Of a stretch of 44,424 bases of DNA, positions 25,764 through 35,547 are shown piece after piece. Every line of letters begins with the position of its first letter. Positions within the stretch are counted from its first letter, which is position 1. The position numbers were made by a program, and so were the translations under genes. This stretch comes from Sphingomonas sp. PAMC 26621 (lineage in GTDB: Bacteria; Pseudomonadota; Alphaproteobacteria; Sphingomonadales; Sphingomonadaceae): the NCBI RefSeq assembly GCF_000251145.1, contig NZ_AIDW01000044.1, forward strand, positions 1 to 44,424, written 5' to 3'. The notes beneath the pieces are model-generated. The model was not told the origin of the DNA. It saw only the letters and a list, made by a program, of their open reading frames with translations, and searched no databases.

Positions 25764-26666
25764 ATGATGCATGTCGGCGTCGATTTCGGCGGAACAAAGA
25801 TCGAGGCAGCGGTTCTCGATGAGAAGGGCGGCTTTCTAAGCCGGGTGCGGACGCCCAACCCTGGGGATTATGACCGTGCTATTCGCGATGTTTGCGCTGT
25901 CATAGCTCGTGCCGAGGTGGCGGCGGGGGGAAATGGAGAACGCCTACTCGGCACGGTTGGGATTGGGGTGCCTGGCTCGATCAGTCCACGTTCAGGGCTG
26001 ATGCAAAATGCGAATTCGACTTACCTAAACGGTCGGCCATTTAGAGTGGATTTGCAAATCGCACTCGGGCGCGATGTCCGAATGGCGAACGACGCAAACT
26101 GTCTCGCGCTCTCAGAGACTGTAGATGGAGCCGCCATAGGCGCTAAATCTGCAGTGGGCGTCATCCTTGGTACCGGTGTCGGGGGCGGGGTCGTTATAGA
26201 TGGGCGGATTGTAGAAGGCGCGAACGGCATTGGTGGCGAATTCGGTCACGTCCCACTCCCGTGGCTCTCCGCAGATGAGCACCCAGGGCCGCTTTGCTGG
26301 TGTGGTAAACACGGCTGTCTGGAGGGGTGGATTTCCGGTACTGGATTTGCCCGCGCGCACGAAGCGAACAGTGGTCAAAAAATTGAAGCCGCGGCTATTG
26401 TCGCTGCTTCGCGATCCGGGGATCCGGCTGCAAACGAGTCCCTTGAGCGCTACGTTGATCAGCTGGGGCGGACGCTTGCGCTGATCGTAAACATTATTGA
26501 TCCGGATGTTTTCGTTCTTGGCGGCGGCATGTCCAACGTGGACGAGTTGTACCGGCGATTACCCACTGTCGTACGCCAATACGTTTTCGGAGGTGCCTGG
26601 GAAGGGAGTATCGTGCCAGCGCGCTGGGGCGACTCATCTGGCGTTCGTGGCGCAGCGCGACTTTAG
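25764..26666 (+). CDS. ROK-family sugar kinase (fructokinase/mannokinase-like)
   Basis: About 300 residues, ATG at 25764 or the adjacent one at 25767. Phosphate-1 motif VDFGGTKIEAAVL, ROK block GVILGTGVGGGVVID, GGEFGHVPLPW and the zinc site CWCGKHGCLEGWISGTGF are all present, so it is a complete catalytic ROK kinase. The HVPLP and CLEGWISG wording is closest to Mak-type fructokinases. In this locus it likely phosphorylates mannose or fructose released from mannan. Encoded divergently to its probable repressor. Confidence 0.88.
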   Translation: MMHVGVDFGGTKIEAAVLDEKGGFLSRVRTPNPGDYDRAIRDVCAVIARAEVAAGGNGERLLGTVGIGVPGSISPRSGLMQNANSTYLNGRPFRVDLQIALGRDVRMANDANCLALSETVDGAAIGAKSAVGVILGTGVGGGVVIDGRIVEGANGIGGEFGHVPLPWLSADEHPGPLCWCGKHGCLEGWISGTGFARAHEANSGQKIEAAAIVAASRSGDPAANESLERYVDQLGRTLALIVNIIDPDVFVLGGGMSNVDELYRRLPTVVRQYVFGGAWEGSIVPARWGDSSGVRGAARL

Positions 26667-27051
26667 GTAAGCGTTAGGTGCGTTTAACCTACTGATTTAA
26701 CGGGCATTCCTGCCGCTCGATCCATCAGCATCATTCAAGAAACCGCTGCAGCATTAAAAAACGGAAATTCTTGTATTTAATAGTTGACGATTAGGCTGCT
26801 TCGGCGGCATCACTGTTAACAAGCCGACAGCGAAGCGGCTAAGGGAGGATGTGAATCGTGCAATACGAATTTGCCCGTCGGGTAAGTTGCGATCGCGTGG
26901 CAGCCGAGATGTCCAGGGCAGTCGATCTTGGCGCTTTGATTGCGGCACTTTCGGTTCACCTTCCTAGCAATCAAATAATGAAAACCGTTCGATCGTCACG
27001 GCATCAGAATCGGCTGTTGTCTAGACGAGTTGCGCGAAAGGGAGGGATGTG
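26667..27051. other. Leader region of the TonB receptor gene
   Basis: About 385 bases without a supported gene; TTGACG near 26783 is a possible -35 element. A 64-codon plus frame (26858-27052) ends at the receptor start and is probably not real. Confidence 0.35.
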
Positions 27052-30000
27052 ATGAACCAGATTAGTGAAAACCCTAACCGGACTTACCGTCTACAGTTGT
27101 TGGCAACTGCCGCATCGTTGATAACACTTTCTATCGCGCAGCCCGCTCTGGCGCAGGCTGGTACAGGCACTGATAAAGCGTCGAGCGCTGCGCAGACGTC
27201 CGGGCCGGCACAGGGCGGAGTTGAGACGCAGCCCGTTCCCGGCACGAGTCCTGCTGCAGGTGCGGCAGCATCCGGCGCGGCTCAAGCCGATGGCAGTGAG
27301 GCTACCGCGACGTCGGCGAGCGACGGCGGCGATATTCTTGTTATTGGTGTTCGCGGAGCCCAAAAGGCTGCCGTCGACCTCAAGCGTTCGGCAGCTCAGA
27401 TCGTCGATTCCATCGTGGCCGAGGACATCGGCAAATTGCCTGACACCACGATCGCCGACTCGCTACAGCGCGTCACTGGCGTCCAGATCGACCGCACTGC
27501 GGGTGAAGGCGGCGGCGTGAATATTCGAGGGCTAGGACAGGTACTGGTCACCCTCAACGGGGAATCGTTTCTCGGCGGCCAGAGCATCGACAATGCACAG
27601 CCCAACTTTACCGACATACCGCCAACGCTCTTCTCAGGCGTCGACGTGTTTAAGTCACCAACCGCGCGTCAGCTAGAAGGTGGCATCAGCGGTATTATCG
27701 ATCTGAAAACTCGGCGTCCGTTTGATCTTAAGCACGGCATTACACTGTCCGGCTCAGCCGAGGGCGAATACGGCGACCGCGTCAAAAAGTTCAACCCGAC
27801 GTACTCTGCGCTTGCGGGCTACCATACGGACCGCTTTGGCCTGCTTGTTGCGGGGTCCTACTCGAAGGCAAGCCTTGCTAACATTCGTATTGACACTGGC
27901 AACAGCTGGCTTGTCTCAACCGACGCTTTGTCGGGCCGCGACTTGCGCGGCAACGGCGGCATTGGTTCGACCAACATCCCGGCTAACGGTGACTATGTCT
28001 ATCAACCCGCTGTCGTTAGCGCATCTAACCAGACGACAGAACGGGAGCGGTACGGCGCTAACGCCTCTGCACAGTACAAAATTACAGATCAACTTACGCT
28101 GACAGCAGATGGCGCCTATACTCAGCTCGACGACCGCACGCGCGCCGTCAACCTTCAACTTAACAGCGGCTATGCGCCGCGACCGCTTCTCGCGGGATCT
28201 CAAGTCGACTCCAACGGGGTTGTCACCGTCGCGAACTTCGCGCTGCCGGGGTTTGCAGAGAACAGCCTTGCCACAAATTCAAAGTCCCGCACGTTCAATA
28301 CCAATCTCGAACTGAATTATAATAACGGCAGCAACTTCAAGGGAACGTTGCGTTGGGTTCACGCCGATGCCAAGCGGGACTCAGTTTCGTCACAGGCCGA
28401 CTCCAAGCCGGAAACCGGCAACTTGCTGCCGCGAGGCGTAGCTCCTGAATGCCAGGGCAACTTGAATCCAAATCTGCTGACGGGCTCCTGCTATCAGCTA
28501 CAAAACCCAACCGGCTTCCAAGCAGTCAATGTCGGTATCGATTACACGACCAAGTACCCAACGCTCGCGTTCGGGACCGACGTGACGAACCCGGCCAACT
28601 GGGAGCTATACTCGACGTGGGGCTATGGCGACCACCGGCGGGCTAAGAACGATGCGTTCCGCGCTGATGGCACCTTCACCTTTCCGGGCAATGGATTCTT
28701 TACAACGCTCGACGCCGGCATACGCTACAACGTGCGCGATGTGACCGTGTCGGAGTTCAAATATTTAGCACCAGTCACCGTGCCCGGGGTTGGAACGCTC
28801 GCTAAGCCAGGCGATCTCTACTTCTTCAAGGACGCCGGCATCACCCAGACCGGGACTCCGGCGGTTGAAGGGCGCTCTGTGCTGCCGATCTATACCTTCG
28901 GCGCGCTTGGTAACCGTATTAAACAGTACAATAACTTCATCTTCGGAGGCGTGCCTTCGGCGGGCATTCCCGGGATCGACCCCAATGCGATGAGCGATCC
29001 GCTTGCCTTCCAGAACAGCTTGTTCCCGGGCAACGCCGAGTATCAGGACCCGACCCGTAGCTTCCGCGTTAAGGAGAAGAACGCCAGCGCCTACGCGCAG
29101 CTGAACTTTGCATCCGAGCAAGGAATCGCTGGGATCGGCATCTCTGGTAACATTGGACTGCGGTTTATCACGACTACTCGAACGGTTTTTGCCAATACGA
29201 CCGATCCGAACCGATTCATTGGAACCGGCGGCAATTACAACGGCGTGTTTATCAATCTTGGCACGACGGCAAACAAAAAGCAGATTGACCGGTATCTGCC
29301 AGCGGCAAACCTCACCTTCGATCTTAACCGCAGGATGAAACTGCGTCTGGCTGCCGCCAAGGTGGTTGGGGAGTTAAACCTGTTCGACCTGGGTGCCGGT
29401 CAAGTGCTGTATTATGGCGCCAACAATGGTAGGTATCCGTTGCCTGTGCCGCAGAACCTTCAGGTCTTCCTGTCAGGCGCGTCGGGCAACCCAGGCCTCG
29501 AACCCTATCAATCCACCAACTACAACGCGTCCTACGAATTTTATTTTGGCCGAGGCGGTCTGTTTAGCGCCGCTGCGTTCCTCTTCGACGTTAAGTCCTT
29601 TCCGCAAAGCATAGGACTTATTCAGCCGATTGCCGACCAGGACGGTGTCGTCCGTGCTGGCGGCGTTGTCCAGACCACCAGCAATGGCAAGGGCGGCAAA
29701 ATCAAGGGCGTCGAGGTTGGCTACCAGCAGCAGTTCGACTTCCTGCCGGGCTTTTTGAGCGGTTTTGGTGCCAACGCAAACTTCACATACTCAGACAGCC
29801 AGAGCTCAAACGTAGACCTTTTCAACCATCAGCTCCCGGTACCGGACAATTCAAAGTTTCAATATAACGTTATCGGCTTCTATCAGAAAGGACCGATCCA
29901 GGCACGTGTTGCCTACAACTGGCGCAGCACACGCTTTGCCGGCATCCAATATGTTAACGGCATTGACCTAACCAATGCGCCGAACGCAAACGCGCTGGCA

Positions 30001-30192
30001 ATCTATTCGAAGCCGGTTGGATATCTCGATGCGTCGGCCAGCTACGACATTTTGCCGAATGCGACGATCTTTATCCAGGGCACCAATCTGACCCGGTCTA
30101 ATGATGAGGAATATCTGCAGTTTAAGAATCAGTTCTATCAGCAGAACGTTTTTGAACGGCGGCTGACGGTCGGCGTCCGTATCCGAAACTAA
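27052..30192 (+). CDS. TonB-dependent receptor (sphingomonad/Caulobacter carbohydrate type)
   Basis: 1046 residues, ATG at 27052 with AAAGGGAGGGATGTG just upstream. Signal peptide ending ALAQA (~residue 36), an Ala/Gly/Thr-rich spacer of ~60 residues, then the TonB box region and plug domain: ILVIGVRGAQKAAVDLKRSA, EDIGKLPDTTIADSLQRVTG, GGGVNIRGLGQVLVTLNGE. The rest is the beta-barrel, ending in FERRLTVGVRIRN without the usual terminal aromatic. Imports oligosaccharides across the outer membrane, driven by TonB-ExbBD encoded elsewhere. Next to mannanase and GH31 genes, so probably mannan- or heteromannan-derived ligands. Confidence 0.95.
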   Translation: MNQISENPNRTYRLQLLATAASLITLSIAQPALAQAGTGTDKASSAAQTSGPAQGGVETQPVPGTSPAAGAAASGAAQADGSEATATSASDGGDILVIGVRGAQKAAVDLKRSAAQIVDSIVAEDIGKLPDTTIADSLQRVTGVQIDRTAGEGGGVNIRGLGQVLVTLNGESFLGGQSIDNAQPNFTDIPPTLFSGVDVFKSPTARQLEGGISGIIDLKTRRPFDLKHGITLSGSAEGEYGDRVKKFNPTYSALAGYHTDRFGLLVAGSYSKASLANIRIDTGNSWLVSTDALSGRDLRGNGGIGSTNIPANGDYVYQPAVVSASNQTTERERYGANASAQYKITDQLTLTADGAYTQLDDRTRAVNLQLNSGYAPRPLLAGSQVDSNGVVTVANFALPGFAENSLATNSKSRTFNTNLELNYNNGSNFKGTLRWVHADAKRDSVSSQADSKPETGNLLPRGVAPECQGNLNPNLLTGSCYQLQNPTGFQAVNVGIDYTTKYPTLAFGTDVTNPANWELYSTWGYGDHRRAKNDAFRADGTFTFPGNGFFTTLDAGIRYNVRDVTVSEFKYLAPVTVPGVGTLAKPGDLYFFKDAGITQTGTPAVEGRSVLPIYTFGALGNRIKQYNNFIFGGVPSAGIPGIDPNAMSDPLAFQNSLFPGNAEYQDPTRSFRVKEKNASAYAQLNFASEQGIAGIGISGNIGLRFITTTRTVFANTTDPNRFIGTGGNYNGVFINLGTTANKKQIDRYLPAANLTFDLNRRMKLRLAAAKVVGELNLFDLGAGQVLYYGANNGRYPLPVPQNLQVFLSGASGNPGLEPYQSTNYNASYEFYFGRGGLFSAAAFLFDVKSFPQSIGLIQPIADQDGVVRAGGVVQTTSNGKGGKIKGVEVGYQQQFDFLPGFLSGFGANANFTYSDSQSSNVDLFNHQLPVPDNSKFQYNVIGFYQKGPIQARVAYNWRSTRFAGIQYVNGIDLTNAPNANALAIYSKPVGYLDASASYDILPNATIFIQGTNLTRSNDEEYLQFKNQFYQQNVFERRLTVGVRIRN

Positions 30193-30231
30193 CCAAACGA
30201 CCTTTGCCCTTACCCTCCCGGGGCAATGCTG

Positions 30232-30267
30232 GGCTCATCCGGAAACATGCCGGATGAGCCTTTTTTT
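30232..30267 (+). terminator. Rho-independent terminator of the receptor gene
   Basis: Perfect 11-base stem GGCTCATCCGG / CCGGATGAGCC with a 7-base loop (AAACATG), followed by seven T. Lies 40 bases after the receptor stop and 4 before the convergent mannanase stop. Confidence 0.93.
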
Positions 30268-30270
30268 GGT

Positions 30271-31641
30271 TCAGCCAATCCGGCGTAGCGCCGTAGCATA
30301 TTCACGAATGACGGACTGCGTGGAGCGGTCAGTATCAAATACGCCGTAATAGCCTTGCGGTTCGTGGCTTGGATCGCCGAGCCAGTTTGTGTCGCCGGCA
30401 CGGAAAATATAATCGGAATGCTGTGCGCGGCCTTCGCCGTTCCACGCCCAGAAACTGACTGCTGTCAACGGTCCGCCTCGCTTTGCATCTTTCGTGACCG
30501 CGTCCATCACGAACCGGTAAAAGGCGTCGCGTTCAGTAGTGGTCGCGGTAGGGTCGTAGCTGCCGCCGTCGCGCGGATATCTGAACTCTTCCAGCACCAG
30601 CGGACGGCCAAGCTTGGTGGCCAGCGCGATGTGTTGGTCGATATAGGAACGGGTCATAGCCCGGCCCGTGGCGCGCGAGCCAGTCAAATCTGTAACGTTA
30701 ATCCAGCCGAAGTTTTTCGGCCAAATATGGATTGACATATAATCGATCTCCGGAGGGGTAGCGAGCGTCAGGCACGCCTCGCTTCTTAGGCAACCGATTA
30801 CGCCCTCAGCCCCCGTCGAGACGAGGTGGTGGGGATCGATCGACTTAATCAGGCGCGCGGTCGATTTGATCCATGCAGCGTAGGCCGGCAGATATCCTTT
30901 CGCCGCAGTTTCGCCCGGCCGCGGCTCGTTCGCTAACTGCCATGCCATGATCCCTGGGTCCTCGGCGTAGCGTTTGCCGGTGATGCTATTGGTGCGGCCT
31001 ACTATTGCACGGACGTAGTCGTCCGCCATCGCTACTGCGGGGATGTTCGCGTAGAATTGCGCGGTGAAGTCGGCGTAAGCGGGCCATGGCGCGGCGGGAT
31101 CGTTCTCGTCAACATAATGGCCGCCGTTCGCCCAATAGAGATAGGCTTGCATGCCGCCTGACCACTCCCAGAAGTTGTTTATGCACATTACCGCGCGCAT
31201 GTCGCGCCGCCGCAACTCGACAAGCAGATAGTCAAGTCCGCCAAGCAGTTGCTCGTTAAAGCGAGTGCTGCGATCACGAAACGTCGGCGTGACCGAGCCT
31301 TTCAAAGGCGAGGCTTCGGATCCGCACATGACTCGGACATTATCAATCCCGAGTGCCCGCAGCCGATCAAGTTCCCGCCGCAACCGGTTTCGATCGCCGT
31401 AGTCGGTATCAGCGCCAAGGTAGGCACCATACCACATGTTCGTTCCCATGTAACGGTAAGGAGCGCCGTCCAGTTCGAAGCGCTTGCCGGTTACGCTTAC
31501 CAGCCCCGCCGGGCCCAAGGGGCGAATTACTGCTGGAAGTGTCGTTAAGGCGAGCGCGGCACCAACAGACCTGATCGCGGTGCGGCGCGTCGGCTTCGGA
31601 CCGACGCCAACTTTGAGTTGCTCGTGCAAAGTGTCCGTCAT
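30271..31641 (-). CDS. GH5 endo-beta-1,4-mannanase (GH5_7-like), Tat-exported
   Basis: 456 residues. Twin-arginine signal RRTAIRSVGAALALTTLP (residues 19-36). The catalytic (beta/alpha)8 domain starts FELDGAPYRYMGTNMWYGAY; general acid/base Glu239 in WQLANEPRPG; nucleophile Glu352 in LVLEEFRYPRD; IHIWPKNFGW is the substrate-binding aromatic block. The pattern fits bacterial GH5_7 mannanases, which cleave beta-mannan chains to oligosaccharides. The start overlaps the stop of the upstream small gene (ATGA). Convergent with the TonB receptor; likely periplasmic or surface-exposed partner of the uptake system. Confidence 0.88.
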   Translation of the reverse strand: MTDTLHEQLKVGVGPKPTRRTAIRSVGAALALTTLPAVIRPLGPAGLVSVTGKRFELDGAPYRYMGTNMWYGAYLGADTDYGDRNRLRRELDRLRALGIDNVRVMCGSEASPLKGSVTPTFRDRSTRFNEQLLGGLDYLLVELRRRDMRAVMCINNFWEWSGGMQAYLYWANGGHYVDENDPAAPWPAYADFTAQFYANIPAVAMADDYVRAIVGRTNSITGKRYAEDPGIMAWQLANEPRPGETAAKGYLPAYAAWIKSTARLIKSIDPHHLVSTGAEGVIGCLRSEACLTLATPPEIDYMSIHIWPKNFGWINVTDLTGSRATGRAMTRSYIDQHIALATKLGRPLVLEEFRYPRDGGSYDPTATTTERDAFYRFVMDAVTKDAKRGGPLTAVSFWAWNGEGRAQHSDYIFRAGDTNWLGDPSHEPQGYYGVFDTDRSTQSVIREYATALRRIG

Positions 31642-32054
31642 GCTATGCCCTCGTGCCTACCGTCGAAGGCGACACTGTTCGTCTCGGGAACGAGGCGTAG
31701 GGCCAAGTTGCATTGCGGGGCCGTCGCCGCGGCGACGATCGCGAACGGCGCCCCCGCCGACCATGCTACCCGCGTCGGCAAGACTCCTACTATGACCGCA
31801 TTAAACGGCCAGTTTGTGCCTGTGCCAAACGCAATGTCGGGCGGAAGCATGTCCGGTTCAACCCAGGCCGCGATCGTCCAGGCGCGAGCAACAAACTGAG
31901 CTTCGTCCGCAGGCGCTAGAGGTTGATCAATCGACGCTCTTCCCAGAGGCAGGTCGGCGTCGACCGGGCCATATAGCTGCGCACCGGTCGGTGCGATGCA
32001 TAGCAGCACCCCCCATGCTGTCGCCGTCGAAGCCATCACCTTATATCTGGTCAT
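31638..32054 (-). CDS. Small exported hypothetical protein, coupled to the mannanase
   Basis: 138 residues from the ATG at 32054, preceded by AGGGAGAG. Signal peptide (MASTATAWGVLLCIAPTGAQ). The body contains FVARAWTIAAWVEPDM and LALRLVPETNSVAFDGRHEG, reminiscent of the start of a LamG-like beta-sandwich (ATWVEP...), but it ends before such a domain would be complete. So either a genuine short protein or a truncated one. Stop overlaps the mannanase start, so translation is coupled. Confidence 0.6.
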   Translation of the reverse strand: MTRYKVMASTATAWGVLLCIAPTGAQLYGPVDADLPLGRASIDQPLAPADEAQFVARAWTIAAWVEPDMLPPDIAFGTGTNWPFNAVIVGVLPTRVAWSAGAPFAIVAAATAPQCNLALRLVPETNSVAFDGRHEGIA

Positions 32055-32206
32055 TTCGCTCTCCCTGTAACCGGGTCTGCTCGCCCGAGTTTATCCTATC
32101 GAGCAGAACGAAAAGAAACCAAATTGAGTTATGAATTCTTGACGGAGGCCTTCAAGCTAGGTCTGTTAGGATATCGCGGCAATCCGGATCGCGAGGGGAG
32201 AGGCTT

Positions 32207-35062
32207 ATGACGATGTTCGCGACGACACGTCGTGCACTGCTTCACAGCGCGGCGTTGACCAGCGCCGGACTAGCGATGGGGCGGGCGCTGGCGGGAGTAA
32301 GGGATTCGGTACCGCGGATAGAACGGCAGGCAAACGGGGTGGTAATTTACCGCGATGGCAACATTACCGACCTTCGACTACCGCTCGCGGGCATCGCTAG
32401 CGTCGTAAAATGCTCGGCGGCCAACTTAGCCCTGGGTGGCGGTTTCTTCGCGCACGATGGGGCAAGCTCCCCGACGGTTCGTTTCGTAGAAGACGCCCAT
32501 GTTCTCCGCCTGATGGGCGAAGGCATTATCGTAGAGATAGATAAGGCAAACGGTCGTCTTCGCTTTTTCGACGGCGCTGGAACGATCCGTATCGCCGAAA
32601 GCGTAGAACCTGCCCCGATTCCAGGCGTAGACGCCGCACGTCGTCAGGGCTTCACCATTGGCGCGACCGAGCGGTTACACGGCCTCGGGCAGTTCCGCGC
32701 GCCGGTCGCCGAATATCGCGACGAAGACGTGTTTCTCGCCCATGCCAATAGCGATGCGATCAATCCGTTTCTTACATCGACCGGCGGTTGGGGCCTGTTA
32801 TGGGACACCGGGACGGCGGCGCATTTCCGTTCGCGCGCAACGGCGATCGGCTACCATTCAGTCGCAGGCGACCTTATTCGGTATCATGTCTGCCTCGGTG
32901 CCGACATGGACGCAGTCATTGGTCGCTATCGCGCGCTAACGGGAGCAGCCGCGCTCTTGCCGAAGTGGGCGTACGGCTACTGGCAGAGCAAGGAGCGCTA
33001 CCAAACCCAGGCCGAACTGACCGGCGTCGTCGACGAATACCGACGCCGCGGCCTTCCTCTCGATGCAATCGTGCTAGACTGGCATTATTGGGGCGAGAAC
33101 GATCATTTTAGCGGAATGACCTTCGATACGAAAACCTTTCCCGACCCGAGCGCCATGGTTCGACATGTCCATGCCAGTGACGCACATGTGCTTATCTCGG
33201 TCTGGCCAGCTTTCGGTTCGGCGACCGCTATCTACCAAGAGATGGCGTTGGCAAAGCATCTCTTCCCGTTAAAGCATTGGAGCGGAGGTCGCGTTTTTGA
33301 CGCGAGTTCTGCGCCTGCACGTGATCTGTATTGGCAACACGTCAAACGCGGGCTCGTCGACCATGGCTTCGACGGCCTGTGGACCGATGGCAACGAGCCC
33401 GAATTCCAGTCGACTGGGGAACGCTACGGCACTGCTGCCGCATTTGCCGCCAACGGACTGAGCGCCGCCGGGCCTATTGCCGAGAACCTGCTCACGTTCT
33501 CTTGGTACCAGTCCAAGGGCTTGAGCGAAGGGCTCGAGCGCGACGTGCCGTCTAAGCGTCCGGTAATCCTGAGCCGCTCGGCCTACGCAGGGCAGCAAGC
33601 GTTCGGCGCAATTACCTGGTCGGGCGACATCTTCGCCAGCTGGGGCACTTTGTCAGCACAGATCCTCGCTGCTCAGCAGTTCGCGATGGCGGGGATACCG
33701 TGGTGGACGTGCGATATTGGCGGCTTTTTGGTCAATCATCGCTACCCGCGAGGGTTGGCAGATCCGGCCTATACTGAGTTGTATGTGCGCTGGTTCCAGT
33801 TCGGCGCCTTCCTTCCTGTATTCCGCGCGCACGGCACACACGTTCCGCGAGAGTTATGGCAATTCGGCAAGCCAGGAACGCCCGTATACGACGCGTTGGA
33901 GAAGGCTTTGCGACTGCGCTATTCGCTATTGCCATACCATTATTCGCTGGCGGCGGAGGCGGCGCTAGCTGGCGGTACGCCCCTGCGCGCGCTCGCGATG
34001 GATTTTTCCGACGACGTGGCGGCGCGCGATCACCCCGCGCAGTTCATGGTCGGCCGCGATCTGTTGGTGCGCGTCGTCGATCGGCCGCTTGAGCATTCCC
34101 CCGAAAACATTCAGGAGTTTCTGCCAAGCCGCGCGGTAAAGGGGCTGAACGCGCCTGCGGCAGAGATCGCCTTTTACGAAGGATCGAACTTCGAGCGTCG
34201 CGTGTCGTCGCGCCAGACAGACGAATTGAAAATGAGCTGGTCGGGCGACCTACCCACCGCGCTTGCAGGCAAGCCCTACTCGATCCGTTGGACCGGGCGG
34301 TTACGTGCGGAGGAGAGCGGCACACATAGGCTCGTTGTGCAGGGCAAGGGCGCTATCCGGCTGTCTCTCGCTGGCCGAACAGTGATCGATGGCATTGCGG
34401 AGCCCGCGGTCGCTGATGGTGCGAACGGTGCGGTATCTTTTCGCGAACATGATGGCGACGCACGCTACGAAGTTCCGCTTTCCCTGGAAGCCGGTCAATC
34501 TTACGTCTTTAGGCTGGAGCAGCGGCAGCGAACCGCCGACGTCGTGAGCTTGTGGTTTGAATGGATTACGCCTTCTCAAGTGGCGAAGATGGCGATCCCA
34601 CAATCGAAGGTCATCACGGTCTATCTCCCCGCCGGACAGGACTGGTATGACCTTACGTCTGAAGAACGGCATGTTGGCGGCCGCTCCATCACGGTTCCAG
34701 CGCCGCTCGACTATGTACCGGTGTTTGCGCGAGCCGGAGCAATCCTGCCGATGACGCCCGGCATCGACCGTGCGTCGGTCCGCCCCAACGTAATCGAACT
34801 ACGCGTTTTTGCCGGTCGTGACGGCCGCTTCACGTTGTACGAAGATGGCGGTGACGGGGATGGTTACAAACACGGTGCCGCTGCTCGTATTCCGATACGA
34901 TGGCATGACGCGAAGCGCAGATTGGTTGTTGGCCCGCGGACAGGGACTTATCCTAACATGGTCTCCAAAATATATTTTCAAGCGCATTTAGCTGACGGGC
35001 ACGGAGCGCAAATAGTGCGTAAGATCCTTTTTGATGGGTCCGAGCAAAGCATCGAGTGGTGA
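32207..35062 (+). CDS. GH31 glycosidase with PA14 insert (alpha-xylosidase/alpha-glucosidase type)
   Basis: 951 residues; GGGAGAGG ahead of the ATG at 32207 and a Tat-like signal (TTRRALLHSAALTSAGLAMG). Catalytic domain from ~250: nucleophile Asp394 in LWTDGNEPEF, acid/base Asp474 in ITWSGDIFASW, with IVLDWHYWGEND and MAGIPWWTCDIGGF as conserved subsites. About residues 640-780 form an inserted PA14-type domain (FYEGSNFERRVS ... WTGRLRAEESGTHRLVVQG), as in Cellvibrio Xyl31A, which acts on xyloglucan. Substrate cannot be fixed from sequence. Encoded alone on plus strand, divergent from the mannanase pair. Confidence 0.9.
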   Translation: MTMFATTRRALLHSAALTSAGLAMGRALAGVRDSVPRIERQANGVVIYRDGNITDLRLPLAGIASVVKCSAANLALGGGFFAHDGASSPTVRFVEDAHVLRLMGEGIIVEIDKANGRLRFFDGAGTIRIAESVEPAPIPGVDAARRQGFTIGATERLHGLGQFRAPVAEYRDEDVFLAHANSDAINPFLTSTGGWGLLWDTGTAAHFRSRATAIGYHSVAGDLIRYHVCLGADMDAVIGRYRALTGAAALLPKWAYGYWQSKERYQTQAELTGVVDEYRRRGLPLDAIVLDWHYWGENDHFSGMTFDTKTFPDPSAMVRHVHASDAHVLISVWPAFGSATAIYQEMALAKHLFPLKHWSGGRVFDASSAPARDLYWQHVKRGLVDHGFDGLWTDGNEPEFQSTGERYGTAAAFAANGLSAAGPIAENLLTFSWYQSKGLSEGLERDVPSKRPVILSRSAYAGQQAFGAITWSGDIFASWGTLSAQILAAQQFAMAGIPWWTCDIGGFLVNHRYPRGLADPAYTELYVRWFQFGAFLPVFRAHGTHVPRELWQFGKPGTPVYDALEKALRLRYSLLPYHYSLAAEAALAGGTPLRALAMDFSDDVAARDHPAQFMVGRDLLVRVVDRPLEHSPENIQEFLPSRAVKGLNAPAAEIAFYEGSNFERRVSSRQTDELKMSWSGDLPTALAGKPYSIRWTGRLRAEESGTHRLVVQGKGAIRLSLAGRTVIDGIAEPAVADGANGAVSFREHDGDARYEVPLSLEAGQSYVFRLEQRQRTADVVSLWFEWITPSQVAKMAIPQSKVITVYLPAGQDWYDLTSEERHVGGRSITVPAPLDYVPVFARAGAILPMTPGIDRASVRPNVIELRVFAGRDGRFTLYEDGGDGDGYKHGAAARIPIRWHDAKRRLVVGPRTGTYPNMVSKIYFQAHLADGHGAQIVRKILFDGSEQSIEW

Positions 35063-35547
35063 TGCACGTTAGCAAAGCGGAGTGCGACCTATGGAATCAT
35101 CTCCGCGCCGAGACCTTTAGAGCGAGTTAGCATTAGATACGGGTTCTCCACTTAGCAAAATATCTGAACGACGGTTTCAACCAGCATTCGATCGCTGGCC
35201 CTTTGTAGCTATTTTGCGGTTAGCCGAATCCAACGCCAAGATAGTCAACGAGAAAAAGGGCGTACTGCTGTGGGCCTCGTACAACCGCAAAGGCGAACAG
35301 ATCAGTAAATTCCTTTCCGGACTGAACGACTATTTGGACTCGTACGTGCAGGTCGGAACAGCGCGGGCATCTCGGGAACGATAAGACCGCGCGGTATTAT
35401 TTGAACCAATATACCAGGCGTCGCTTCTATGCCGGCGTGCAGTGGACTTTCTAAGACGGCGTCCCCCTCCCCGAGTACGTCGCGCATCACCGTTTTCTTA
35501 GGCGGTGCCGCGCCCTTTTCCGATCCGAGAGCAAGGATGATGTGTCG
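35063..35547. other. Junction between the two carbohydrate blocks
   Basis: Mostly non-coding on the left; the right part is a receptor remnant described separately. G+C rises towards 35.5 kb. A recombination boundary probably lies here. Confidence 0.5.
35218..35454 (+). pseudogene. C-terminal remnant of a TonB-dependent receptor
   Basis: In the frame ending with TAA at 35452-35454 the sequence reads NDKTARYYLNQYTRRRFYAG followed by VQWTF, a standard barrel end with terminal Phe. Just upstream, in another frame, WASYNRKGEQISKFLSGLND also looks like barrel strands, so at least one shift separates them. The rest of the receptor is missing. It would originally have headed the GH43-GH92 operon. 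Confidence 0.65.
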
